From positions 124,001-188,000 of the forward strand of contig NZ_CP114285.2 of assembly GCF_027111255.2 (NCBI RefSeq): a DNA stretch of 64,000 bases, read 5' to 3'. This stretch comes from Flavobacterium flavigenum. Its GTDB lineage: Bacteria > Bacteroidota > Bacteroidia > Flavobacteriales > Flavobacteriaceae. The position numbers were made by a program, and so were the translations under genes. This document shows, piece by piece, positions 55,544 to 63,132 of this stretch (position 1 is the first letter of the stretch; the number at the start of each line of letters is the position of its first letter). The notes beneath the pieces are model-generated. The model worked only from the letters and a program-made list of their open reading frames with translations, was not told the DNA's origin and searched no databases.

Positions 55544-57097
55544 ATGAAAAATATTTTTTTTAGTGCTTTCGTTCTGCTATTGTTTGGTTTTACAGATGGA
55601 GCCAAAGAACCTCTTACCACTCAAATAGAGGTCAAACAAGGCAGGTTATCAGGAATTGAAGAAGATGGATTATTAGTATTTAAAGGAATCCCCTTTGCGA
55701 AACCACCAGTTGGAAATCTTAGATGGCGTGCTCCCCAACCGGTAAAAAAATGGGATGGCGTGTTGCAGGTAGATAAATTTGCGCCTGGTCCATTTCAGGG
55801 AGGAAATCCTCCATCTGGGAAAAGTGAAGACTGCCTCTACCTCAACGTTTGGACTCCGGCTAAATCTGCAAAAGAAAAAGTTCCGGTTTTGGTGTGGATT
55901 TATGGAGGTGGGTTTGGAGCTGGTGCAACCTCAGAAACAACATATAATGGGAAAAACTTAGCTAAAAAAGGTGTGGTACTGGTAAGTATCGCTTACCGTG
56001 TGGGGCCATTAGGATTTTTAACACACCCGGAACTCAGTGCTGAAAACCCAAAAAAAGTTTCAGGAAACTATGGTTTATTGGATATGATTGCAGGCTTGCA
56101 ATGGGTAAAAGAGAATATTGCTGCCTTTGGCGGTGATCCAAATAAAGTCACAATTTTCGGAGAATCAGCAGGTGGGATCGCTGTAAGCATGTTATGCGCT
56201 TCGCCTTTGGCAAAAGGTCTTTTTACTGGAGCGATATCACAAAGTGGAGGCTCATTTGGACCTTCAAGAGCTACTACTTATCCAGGTGAAAACATGAAAA
56301 CACTTAAGGTTGCTGAAAGCGAAGGATTGGATTATATGAAAAGTGCAGGTGTCGGTTCAATTGAAAAATTAAGGTCAATTGAGCCAGATAAACTGCCTGC
56401 AGGACGTGGATGGCCCATTATTGACGGATGGGTAATTCCTGACGACCAGTATAAACTATATGAATCGGGAAAATATAATGACACTCCAATTCTTATTGGC
56501 TATAATTCAGATGAAGGGGCAAGTTTTACAAGAACGAAAGACCCAAAGGAATTTATCAGCAGTGTAGAAACACGCTATGGTAAATTTGCAGAAAACCTTT
56601 TAAAAGCCTATCCTGTAGGTGATAATTCGGTTCCAAAAACAGCTCGGGATTTATCGCGTGATGCAGCTTTTGGCTGGCAGACATGGTCATGGGCGAGACT
56701 ACAGGCAAAAACTGGAAAGTCGAAAGTGTTTTTTTACTATTTCGACCAGCATCCGGACCATCCTAAAGATTCACAATATTATGGTTTTGGTTCTTACCAT
56801 GGCCAGGAGGTGGCATATGTTTTTGAGAACCTGGATAAATCAAACTCTCAAACAAGTAAATCAGATTTAGAGATTTCAAATCTGATGGGAACCTATTGGA
56901 CAAACTTTGCCAAGTACGGTGATCCTAATGGCAAACATGTCCCTAACTGGCCAGCTTTTAGTAATTCAGAGCCTAAGTTACTGTATTTCAATAATAGCGC
57001 TTACACGGGGCCTGTTCCGAGTTTAAAATCACTTGAGGTTTTAGATTCTTATTTTTCCTGGAGACGTACACCAGAAGGAGAAGCCTGGGCAAAGTAA
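55544..57097 (+). CDS. Type-B carboxylesterase, possible xylan-side-chain esterase
   Basis: 517 residues with a Sec signal (about 1-20). The alpha/beta-hydrolase fold of the COesterase family is seen in GIPFAKPPVGNLRWRAPQP, CLYLNVWTP, VWIYGGGFGAGA and the nucleophile elbow GESAGG with Ser208. Glu324 (NSDEGASF) and His419 (SYHGQEVAYVF) complete the triad. Oxyanion residues lie in the GGGFGAG segment. Members at the ends of xylan PULs are usually assigned to acetyl- or feruloyl-ester removal, but type-B esterases are broadly specific, so the substrate is inferred from position only. It is 145 bases after the last GH43 and ends before a clear terminator. Confidence 0.85.
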   Translation: MKNIFFSAFVLLLFGFTDGAKEPLTTQIEVKQGRLSGIEEDGLLVFKGIPFAKPPVGNLRWRAPQPVKKWDGVLQVDKFAPGPFQGGNPPSGKSEDCLYLNVWTPAKSAKEKVPVLVWIYGGGFGAGATSETTYNGKNLAKKGVVLVSIAYRVGPLGFLTHPELSAENPKKVSGNYGLLDMIAGLQWVKENIAAFGGDPNKVTIFGESAGGIAVSMLCASPLAKGLFTGAISQSGGSFGPSRATTYPGENMKTLKVAESEGLDYMKSAGVGSIEKLRSIEPDKLPAGRGWPIIDGWVIPDDQYKLYESGKYNDTPILIGYNSDEGASFTRTKDPKEFISSVETRYGKFAENLLKAYPVGDNSVPKTARDLSRDAAFGWQTWSWARLQAKTGKSKVFFYYFDQHPDHPKDSQYYGFGSYHGQEVAYVFENLDKSNSQTSKSDLEISNLMGTYWTNFAKYGDPNGKHVPNWPAFSNSEPKLLYFNNSAYTGPVPSLKSLEVLDSYFSWRRTPEGEAWAK

Positions 57098-57169
57098 ATC
57101 TATTCCTTTCAAATATAATAACATTTTCATATTATGTAAGTTATACTTATTGATGCAATTACTGAAAAC

Positions 57170-57205
57170 GGCCACACTTATTCATCAAAGTGTGGCCTTT
57201 TTTTT
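57170..57205 (+). terminator. Intrinsic terminator at the end of the xylan PUL
   Basis: GGCCACACTT (57170-57179) pairs perfectly with AAGTGTGGCC (57188-57197) around an 8-base loop and is followed by eight T residues. The 298 bases after it, up to the convergent GH97 gene at 57504, are AT-rich and show nothing else. Confidence 0.9.
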
Positions 57206-57503
57206 AAATCATTATTATTTATTAATTATAAAAATGATGCGTGCAATTAGTTGTCATTTTTAATTAAAAATAGCTTACAAATCGTCGGAATTATTATATT
57301 TCAGGAAACACTTGTTCAGAGAAATTTCTATAATTGATTTGATTTCCATTTTTTTAATTTTTTATTTAATAAAAAATTCTTGTAAATATTTCCGATGGGT
57401 CTATGTTGATGATACAAAAATAATATTGAAAACATTTATCAGGATTATATATTTTCATGTTTACTGAGATATTGATATGCATATGAAATCTTAAACGAAA
57501 TAA

Positions 57504-59351
57504 TTATTTTTCTTTTTCAAATAAAATACAAGCCCCTCCGCCAGGAGCTAGTTTAATATCGATAAAATCGCTGCTGCTAACTTTTTTAGAAATGGTTTCG
57601 TGGCTTACTTTATTAGTTCTGAAATCAGCATCTTTTGCGTCCTGAATGATCATTGCTTTATAACTGCCTTTTCCTAATACCGTCAGTGGAATGCGAAGTG
57701 AACGTGGATCTTCGTTAGTGGCAACAGCTATCAGCCAGTTTCCATCTGCTGCCTGACGCGCCATAACAATATATTGGCCAATTTCTCCGCTAATTGTTTT
57801 GCTTTCCTGCCAAGGCTGTTGCTGTGCACTAATAAACTTTAATAATTCGGGATACTTATTGTAGTTTTCAGGAATATCAGGAATAATAGTTGCTCCTGAA
57901 AATGTTATAAGCGTGCGTGCTGCCTCTGCCGTAATTGTAGAAGGTACCGGCATTGGATTGTCAACTCTTCCTTTTTGCTCCATATCAAAAGTGCCGTTGT
58001 TCATATCAATCGGGCCTGCTATCATGTTCACAAATACAGAAGTAACAAAGGTTTTCGGTTGAAATACTCTTCGTGCATCCAACTGTGCCTGACAAAACTC
58101 ACGTGTAACGGCGTTAGGCCAGGTTCTCATTTGTCCGTATGGATGAACAGGACCATCATGAAAATCGACCATTAAATGGTTTTCCGCACAAATTTTTGTT
58201 ATATGTTGCGTGTGTATATTTTTTTCCTCCGGACTGCCTTGCATAAAACCATATTTTACACCGGCAGCTCCCCAGTCTCCGTATTGTTTTAATGTTTTTT
58301 CTAAAGGATAATTTTTTCCCCCAACATCATTCAGATACAGCCAAATGCCAACATTTTTTTGTTTTCCATAAGCAATAATCTGATGTACTTGTTCAACTTT
58401 GCCTCCTTTTAAAGGATCTGATTCTTTACTAAATTCTTCACCATACCAGTTGGCGTCTAATACCAAAGATTTCATCGCATTTGCAGATGCTAAATCAACC
58501 ATTCGTTTCCATGATTCCAATGACATTTCATATTTAAACCCATCCGCTACTGCACCGTCAATACGCCAATCCCATACAGCCACCCCCGGTTTTACCCAAG
58601 AAAAATCGGCTCCCTTCGCTGGTTCAGGATTGAGTAATTCGATCAGGTGAGAATCAATTAAATCTCCCGGAGATCTTCCATAAATTACTATCCTCCATGC
58701 TTTTGCATTTTTAGAAGGTACCGAAAATAGCGTTGTTCCTTTTTTTGGCTGTAAAAGTAATGGTTCGCCACTTTCAAGATTAGCTTCATGAACTGCCATA
58801 TAACTATTTTCTGCCGCTTTGACAACCATAACAGGTTCGCGCACATTATCTGCTTCAGATAACTTTTCAGGACCTATATTATGTCTTTCTCCATTATAAT
58901 ACCAGGCAAAGTAGTTGTCTGCAAAATTAAATTCTGTAAATTCTCTCTCCGAAGTTAGCCCTTCATATGTGAAAGCCATTCCGTCATTGTATACTCTTAC
59001 TTTTATTTGATAAGAAGTGAGATCTATTATGATCTGATTGTAATGATCAGGTACATTTTTCCTTTTGCCCCAAACAGGTTTCCAGACACTCTTTACAGAT
59101 GAATTAATCACTTTATTCCAATGAATATTGTTTGGTGATTCTAACCCAAGCTTAGATTGTTTTATCAATAAATGATTATCAGCCCGAAAACTGTATTCAA
59201 TTGTATTTAAGCTGGTTTGTTCAATTTGAACTACGAGTTTTTTATCCGGAGAAGTAACAGTTACGGAATGTTTGTGTGATTGTGCTAATAGAATTGCCGG
59301 CAATTGAATGCAAATAAATACAATTACAATTAATTTGTTTTTAAACCTCAT
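57504..59351 (-). CDS. GH97-family protein with altered catalytic residues
   Basis: 615 residues from the ATG whose complement is at 59349-59351, giving MRFKNKLIVIVFICIQLPA as signal; an earlier in-frame start at 59387 is rejected. GH97 domains are clear: VTSPDKKLVVQIEQ, GVAVWDWRIDG, LVLDANWYG, then VKYGFMQG, VDFHDGPVHPYGQMRTWPN and TREFCQAQLDARR. Aligned to the other GH97 here, the nucleophile Asp becomes Gly368 and the acid/base Glu becomes Leu424. Other carboxylates remain nearby (Asp396, Asp399, Glu418, Asp425), with Asp399 where inverting SusB has a base Glu. It may be an inverting or novel enzyme. It stands alone, convergent to the esterase and divergent from an AraC gene. Confidence 0.82.
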   Translation of the reverse strand: MRFKNKLIVIVFICIQLPAILLAQSHKHSVTVTSPDKKLVVQIEQTSLNTIEYSFRADNHLLIKQSKLGLESPNNIHWNKVINSSVKSVWKPVWGKRKNVPDHYNQIIIDLTSYQIKVRVYNDGMAFTYEGLTSEREFTEFNFADNYFAWYYNGERHNIGPEKLSEADNVREPVMVVKAAENSYMAVHEANLESGEPLLLQPKKGTTLFSVPSKNAKAWRIVIYGRSPGDLIDSHLIELLNPEPAKGADFSWVKPGVAVWDWRIDGAVADGFKYEMSLESWKRMVDLASANAMKSLVLDANWYGEEFSKESDPLKGGKVEQVHQIIAYGKQKNVGIWLYLNDVGGKNYPLEKTLKQYGDWGAAGVKYGFMQGSPEEKNIHTQHITKICAENHLMVDFHDGPVHPYGQMRTWPNAVTREFCQAQLDARRVFQPKTFVTSVFVNMIAGPIDMNNGTFDMEQKGRVDNPMPVPSTITAEAARTLITFSGATIIPDIPENYNKYPELLKFISAQQQPWQESKTISGEIGQYIVMARQAADGNWLIAVATNEDPRSLRIPLTVLGKGSYKAMIIQDAKDADFRTNKVSHETISKKVSSSDFIDIKLAPGGGACILFEKEK

Positions 59352-59452
59352 TTTTATTTTTTTATTGTCAACAAAAGACCCAATCATATTTGTGGTAACG
59401 AAAGAATTACGCTATGAATTTAAAAATACATTCTGCCGTTTAACCTAAATAA

Positions 59453-59484
59453 CAAAACTAATCAATCTCAGTAATAAAAAACAA
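59453..59484 (-). promoter_or_regulatory. Promoter of the GH97 gene on the minus strand
   Basis: On the minus strand TAGTTTTG (59453-59460) matches TAnnTTTG exactly, and TTG (59482-59484) lies 21 bases upstream as a -33 element, an accepted spacing in Bacteroidota. The implied leader before the GH97 start at 59351 is about 95 bases. Confidence 0.5.
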
Positions 59485-59505
59485 TTTAATTTCAATCGCA
59501 TTTTG

Positions 59506-59560
59506 GTTACAAAAGTACTCATTTAAGTTACGGACATTTATTGCTATATATATAACTTTG
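59506..59560 (+). promoter_or_regulatory. GTTAC direct repeats and -7 box upstream of the AraC gene
   Basis: GTTAC occurs at 59506-59510 and 59527-59531, 21 bases apart. TAACTTTG (59553-59560), an exact -7 box, follows 21 bases later and points toward the AraC gene, with no good -33. Read on the minus strand the repeats are GTAAC, the same half-site as in the xylan operators at 21277 and 21298, also 21 bases apart. The region is shared with the GH97 promoter, so the AraC protein could control both directions. Confidence 0.4.
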
Positions 59561-59598
59561 CTTATCTCCAATGTTGGCCAGTATTATAATGTATCATT

Positions 59599-60519
59599 AT
59601 GAAAAAAGAAAATAGAAATAATGAAGTTTTCGAATCGATTACCAATGTACATAGGGCTTTCGGGCTGCCAGCTCCGCAACATCCGCTCATAAGTATTTTG
59701 AATGCACAAGATCTGAGAGCTTCAAAACGGCCTTCAGGTGCTCATGTATTGCATTTTTACAAAATTTCATTCAAGACAGCAATGAGTGGGAAGGTGCGTT
59801 ATGGACAGAGCTTTTACGATTTTGATGAAGGAGGTTTATTGTTCGCTTCCCCAAACCAGGTCATCGGAAGTGATGATGATGCAGGTACAGAAGACTTATC
59901 CTTTTATACAATGCTGATTCACCCTGATTTTCTTCACGGTTTTCCGCTGGCACGTAAAATAAAACAGTATGGCTATTTCAGCTACGGGACCAATGAAGCA
60001 CTGCATCTGTCTGAAAGCGAAAAGACAATTATTCTGTCGGTCTTTCATATCATCGAACAAGAACTCAATAGTCGGGTTGATGAATTCAGTCAGGAAGTCG
60101 TCTTATCACAAATTGAACTGCTCTTGAATTATGCCAACAGGTTCTATAAACGTCAGTTTATTACCCGTAAAATTGTTAGTAATAATACACTTGAGCGTCT
60201 CGAAGCTTTGCTGGACGATTACTTTGAAAACGAAAAAACAGCGAGCCAGGGTATTCCGACAGTACAGTTTCTATCGCAACGGCTTAATGTTTCATCAAGC
60301 TATCTTAGCGACATGCTGCGATCCTTGACAGGTATGAATGCCCAGCAACACATTCACAATAAACTCGTAGAAAAGGCTAAAGAAAAGCTGTCTTTGACCT
60401 CATTAACTATAGCGGAAATCGCTTTTGACCTTGGTTTTGAGCATCCGCAGTCTTTCAGTCGTTTTTTCAAGATGAAGGCAAAAGTATCACCTGTCGAATT
60501 TAGACAAACGTTTAATTGA
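59599..60519 (+). CDS. AraC-family transcriptional regulator
   Basis: 306 residues. An N-terminal cupin-like domain (about 30-165, with VLHFYKISFKTAM, GLLFASPNQVIG and a YTMLIHPDFLHG strand) precedes a C-terminal AraC DNA-binding domain (about 205-305). That domain contains PTVQFLSQRLNVSSSYLSDML, MNAQQHIHNKLVEKAKEKL and FDLGFEHPQSFSRFFKMK. This type is abundant in Bacteroidota beside single oxidoreductase or hydrolase genes. Neighbours are the divergent GH97 gene and, downstream on the same strand, a short signal-peptide frame and an alpha/beta hydrolase. A terminator follows its stop. Confidence 0.9.
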   Translation: MKKENRNNEVFESITNVHRAFGLPAPQHPLISILNAQDLRASKRPSGAHVLHFYKISFKTAMSGKVRYGQSFYDFDEGGLLFASPNQVIGSDDDAGTEDLSFYTMLIHPDFLHGFPLARKIKQYGYFSYGTNEALHLSESEKTIILSVFHIIEQELNSRVDEFSQEVVLSQIELLLNYANRFYKRQFITRKIVSNNTLERLEALLDDYFENEKTASQGIPTVQFLSQRLNVSSSYLSDMLRSLTGMNAQQHIHNKLVEKAKEKLSLTSLTIAEIAFDLGFEHPQSFSRFFKMKAKVSPVEFRQTFN

Positions 60520-60565
60520 CCATAATGCACATTTGATTATGATTCACAGGGTATATATGATTACC

Positions 60566-60593
60566 AAATACGGCTAAACGCCGTATTTTTTTT
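60566..60593 (+). terminator. Intrinsic terminator after the AraC gene
   Basis: AAATACGGC (60566-60574) pairs perfectly with GCCGTATTT (60580-60588) around a 5-base loop and is followed by a T-run. Confidence 0.85.
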
Positions 60594-60755
60594 GTCTTCT
60601 TGTGTCCATTTTAAACCGGTGCATTTCCCGATCGCATTACCTGTGTTTTTGTTGTGAAAACGAGATTCATTTCGGTTAAGCATTCCCCCGGTTCGGTTAT
60701 GATTCAGAATGATTACTTATGGAACTTTGTCATGTAATCAAAAAACAAATATTTC

Positions 60756-60881
60756 ATGACAACTTCAATACTTAAATCTAAAGCAGTTATCTGGATCACT
60801 GCTTCGTGCCTAATATCTTTTAGCTTATTTGCTAAAGGAAAGGTTTATTCTGCATCCAACAATCAAAATAAAAATTTATAA
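60756..60881 (+). CDS. Short signal-peptide-like reading frame, possible relic
   Basis: 41 residues beginning MTTSILKSKAVIWITASCLI and continuing SFSLFAKGKVYSASNNQNKNL, then a stop. It looks exactly like a Sec signal peptide with a short mature stub. The stop falls 5 bases before the ATG of the alpha/beta hydrolase at 60886, which itself has no signal. It may be the remaining start of a secreted protein lost by deletion, a leader peptide that couples translation to the hydrolase, or evidence that the hydrolase once had this signal in frame. Confidence 0.4.
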   Translation: MTTSILKSKAVIWITASCLISFSLFAKGKVYSASNNQNKNL

Positions 60882-60885
60882 TAAA

Positions 60886-61812
60886 ATGAAAAATTCAGAA
60901 ACTCCCGTAATGTCTTACGGTCCAATTGTAATGACTGTAGCGAACCGCCACGTAGACCTTCAGATGAAAGTAACTGCACCCGTAACAGGAGGTAACTTCC
61001 CTGTTGTTATTCTTTCTCATGGTCATGGACGCTCAAACTTCCTTTCTTCAATGTACGGGTACGGACCAATGGCCGACTTCTTTTCAAAAAACGGATTTGT
61101 CGTTATTCAGCCAACCCATCAAAATTCAAAATTACTAGCACTTGACGCAAACCTTCCTGAAGCTCCGCTGTTTTGGAGTTCACGCCCAAAGGACATTACA
61201 TTTATTATTGATAATCTTGAGCATATTTTATCTACAGTTCCAGGCCTGAGTACTCGTGTCAACAAGGATCAAATAACTGTAGTTGGACATTCTATGGGAG
61301 GGCATACTGTCAGCATGCTGGCCGGAATGCAGGTTACTGATCCGGTTACAGCTAAAAAAGTAAATGCCATTGAAAAGCGTTTGAAGGCTTTTGTGATGAT
61401 AGGCGCACCCGGTGCTCCTGAGGGACTTGTCCAATCAGCCAAAGAACATTATCCTGTGCTAAATAATGCTGACTTTTCGACTATGACCCAGCCAGTGCTT
61501 GTAGTAAATGGTGATAAAGATGTAAATCTGAACTTTTCGGAAGTTGACAACTGGCGCGCTGACGGATATTATTTAAGCCCCGGACATAGTAGCCTGCTGA
61601 CAGTATATGATGCAGAACATATTTTTGGCGGAATCTCAGGATACGATTCTAATGAAACGACCGATGAAAGCCCGGAAAGGGTTGAATTCGTAAACCAATG
61701 TATTCTTGCCTACCTACGTAGTGCCTTAAACCCAAAAGATACAAATTGGGCTGATGCTCAAAAGCAACTTAATGATATCCCAGGAGCTAAAGGTCGTATT
61801 GATAATAAATAA
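60886..61812 (+). CDS. Alpha/beta hydrolase, chlorophyllase-like
   Basis: 308 residues from the ATG at 60886; a TTG further up (60829) is rejected. The fold shows FPVVILSHGHG, FFSKNGFVVIQPTH, and the nucleophile elbow GHSMGGH with Ser136. PVLVVNGDKDVN holds the acid (Asp210 or Asp212), and DAEHIFGG provides His245. The oxyanion region is the HGHG motif. This arrangement resembles chlorophyllase or PET-hydrolase-like esterases in a broad family. Substrate unknown. It has no signal peptide of its own, but a signal-like frame lies directly upstream. It ends before a clear terminator. Confidence 0.85.
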   Translation: MKNSETPVMSYGPIVMTVANRHVDLQMKVTAPVTGGNFPVVILSHGHGRSNFLSSMYGYGPMADFFSKNGFVVIQPTHQNSKLLALDANLPEAPLFWSSRPKDITFIIDNLEHILSTVPGLSTRVNKDQITVVGHSMGGHTVSMLAGMQVTDPVTAKKVNAIEKRLKAFVMIGAPGAPEGLVQSAKEHYPVLNNADFSTMTQPVLVVNGDKDVNLNFSEVDNWRADGYYLSPGHSSLLTVYDAEHIFGGISGYDSNETTDESPERVEFVNQCILAYLRSALNPKDTNWADAQKQLNDIPGAKGRIDNK

Positions 61813-61852
61813 GGGAGAATTTGAATTACAGGAAATAATTTTGAAGTGTTTA

Positions 61853-61895
61853 AAAAAAGAGAAGCCATCTCTTGTTGAGTCGGCTTCTCTTTTTT
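61853..61895 (+). terminator. Intrinsic terminator after the alpha/beta hydrolase
   Basis: AAAAAAGAGAAGCC (61853-61866) pairs perfectly with GGCTTCTCTTTTTT (61882-61895) around a 15-base loop. The right arm supplies the T-run. Confidence 0.85.
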
Positions 61896-62014
61896 CTATG
61901 TATAATCTAACAATTCCGTTTATTGCTTTTGGCTACTTAAATTATGGTTTTGGCTAAAGTATCTTTCCTGTATCTGCTAAAATTTGCATCATAATAATAT
62001 TAAAATAAATAATT

Positions 62015-62137
62015 ATGTCAGCGCAAAGTAAAATTGCAGTAGTAACAGGAGGAAGTCGTGGTCTTGGAAAGATATGGCTAAATTTTGATTCTATATACTC
62101 AAACTCAATTTACAGAAATGGAAAATGTACATCTTAG
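62015..62137 (+). pseudogene. N-terminal relic of a short-chain dehydrogenase gene
   Basis: The frame opens MSAQSKIAVVTGGSRGLGK, the unmistakable nucleotide-binding start of a short-chain dehydrogenase, and then breaks into IWLNFDSIYSNSIYRN and stops after 40 residues. In the other frame the bases after GGAAAG read GAT ATG GCT, the usual continuation G-K-D-M-A, so one base was lost near 62070. The sequence then diverges with a stop, showing a further deletion. No promoter was identified. An intact but different dehydrogenase lies downstream on the other strand. Confidence 0.7.
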
Positions 62138-62223
62138 AGGTCCATTTTCCTCACTCAGAAGTTATTGCCTTTATTTAGGGGATTGTAACAAAAGTTTATT
62201 TAATTCTAAAATGATTATAAATT

Positions 62224-63057
62224 TTACTTAAAGTCTGTAGATAGGGACAATGCTTCCCAATCGGACATCTCTTGATTCAATTGCTGTATTTTATTTTTCG
62301 CCCTGTTAAAAGCATCACTTCCTAAAAATAAGTTTACCGGTGGATTTTTACTCGATATCAACTCTAAAAAAACGGCTGCAAGCAGATCAGGATTTCCAAG
62401 TTGTGTTCCATGCATGCTGTTCATTTTTTCATGATATTCCCTCAGATAGCCGTACTCTTCAATCTGATTTATATTGTAAGCAATGGAATCAGGTGCTGCA
62501 AAATTTGTCCTAAACCATCCAGGCAAAACATTTGTAACATGTAATCCAAGCGGTTTTAAATCATTTGCAAGTGCTTCAGATAATCCGCTTAATGCAAATT
62601 TTGCAGCGCAGTACATTGACCATCCCAATCCTGGAGCGAAGCCTGCTATTGATGAAATATTAATTATGTTACCTGAACGCTGTTCTCTGAGATAGGGTAA
62701 GGCTTTTTGAATGACCCTGACAGCAGCAAAAAAATTAACTTCGAAATTTTCGGTCATTTCCGCAGCGCTAAGTTCTTCAAGTGCGCCTCCTAAACCATAA
62801 CCTGCATTATTTACGATTACATCGATCCTGCCAAACTTTTCAATTGTTTTATTAAACGATAACTCAATGGATTGCTCGCTTTTTAAATCTACCACTAATG
62901 CCAGAAACCTGTCTCCGTATGTTCCTAACTGGTTAAAAATATTCGATGCTCTTGAGGTGGCTGCTACTCTGTGGCCTTTAGAAAGCAGTTCTTTTGTTAT
63001 AGACAGCCCCATTCCTTTAGAAGCTCCTGTAATATACCAAACTTTAGTTGTGCTCAT
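62224..63057 (-). CDS. Short-chain dehydrogenase/reductase
   Basis: 277 residues. The classical SDR pattern is complete: VWYITGASKGMGLSITKELL (NAD(P)-binding), DVIVNNAGYGLGG, the catalytic serine in INISSIAGF, YCAAK (Tyr and Lys pair) and PGWFRTNF. The second half differs from typical oxidoreductases in having a longer C-terminal helix region (KNKIQQLNQEMSDWEALSLS). Substrate unknown. It lies 75 bases after the AraC gene on the same strand, so the two are probably transcribed together or the regulator controls it. Confidence 0.92.
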   Translation of the reverse strand: MSTTKVWYITGASKGMGLSITKELLSKGHRVAATSRASNIFNQLGTYGDRFLALVVDLKSEQSIELSFNKTIEKFGRIDVIVNNAGYGLGGALEELSAAEMTENFEVNFFAAVRVIQKALPYLREQRSGNIINISSIAGFAPGLGWSMYCAAKFALSGLSEALANDLKPLGLHVTNVLPGWFRTNFAAPDSIAYNINQIEEYGYLREYHEKMNSMHGTQLGNPDLLAAVFLELISSKNPPVNLFLGSDAFNRAKNKIQQLNQEMSDWEALSLSTDFK

Positions 63058-63132
63058 AAATTTTATTTTGAGACAAAGTTAAAACTGATAATTATGGCAG
63101 TTTTGTTAAAATAGCACTATTTTTTGTCAAAT

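Noticed and set aside
61754..61957. Reading frame over the terminator after the alpha/beta hydrolase
   Set aside because: It spans the hydrolase end in another frame and the terminator hairpin itself, so it is not a gene.
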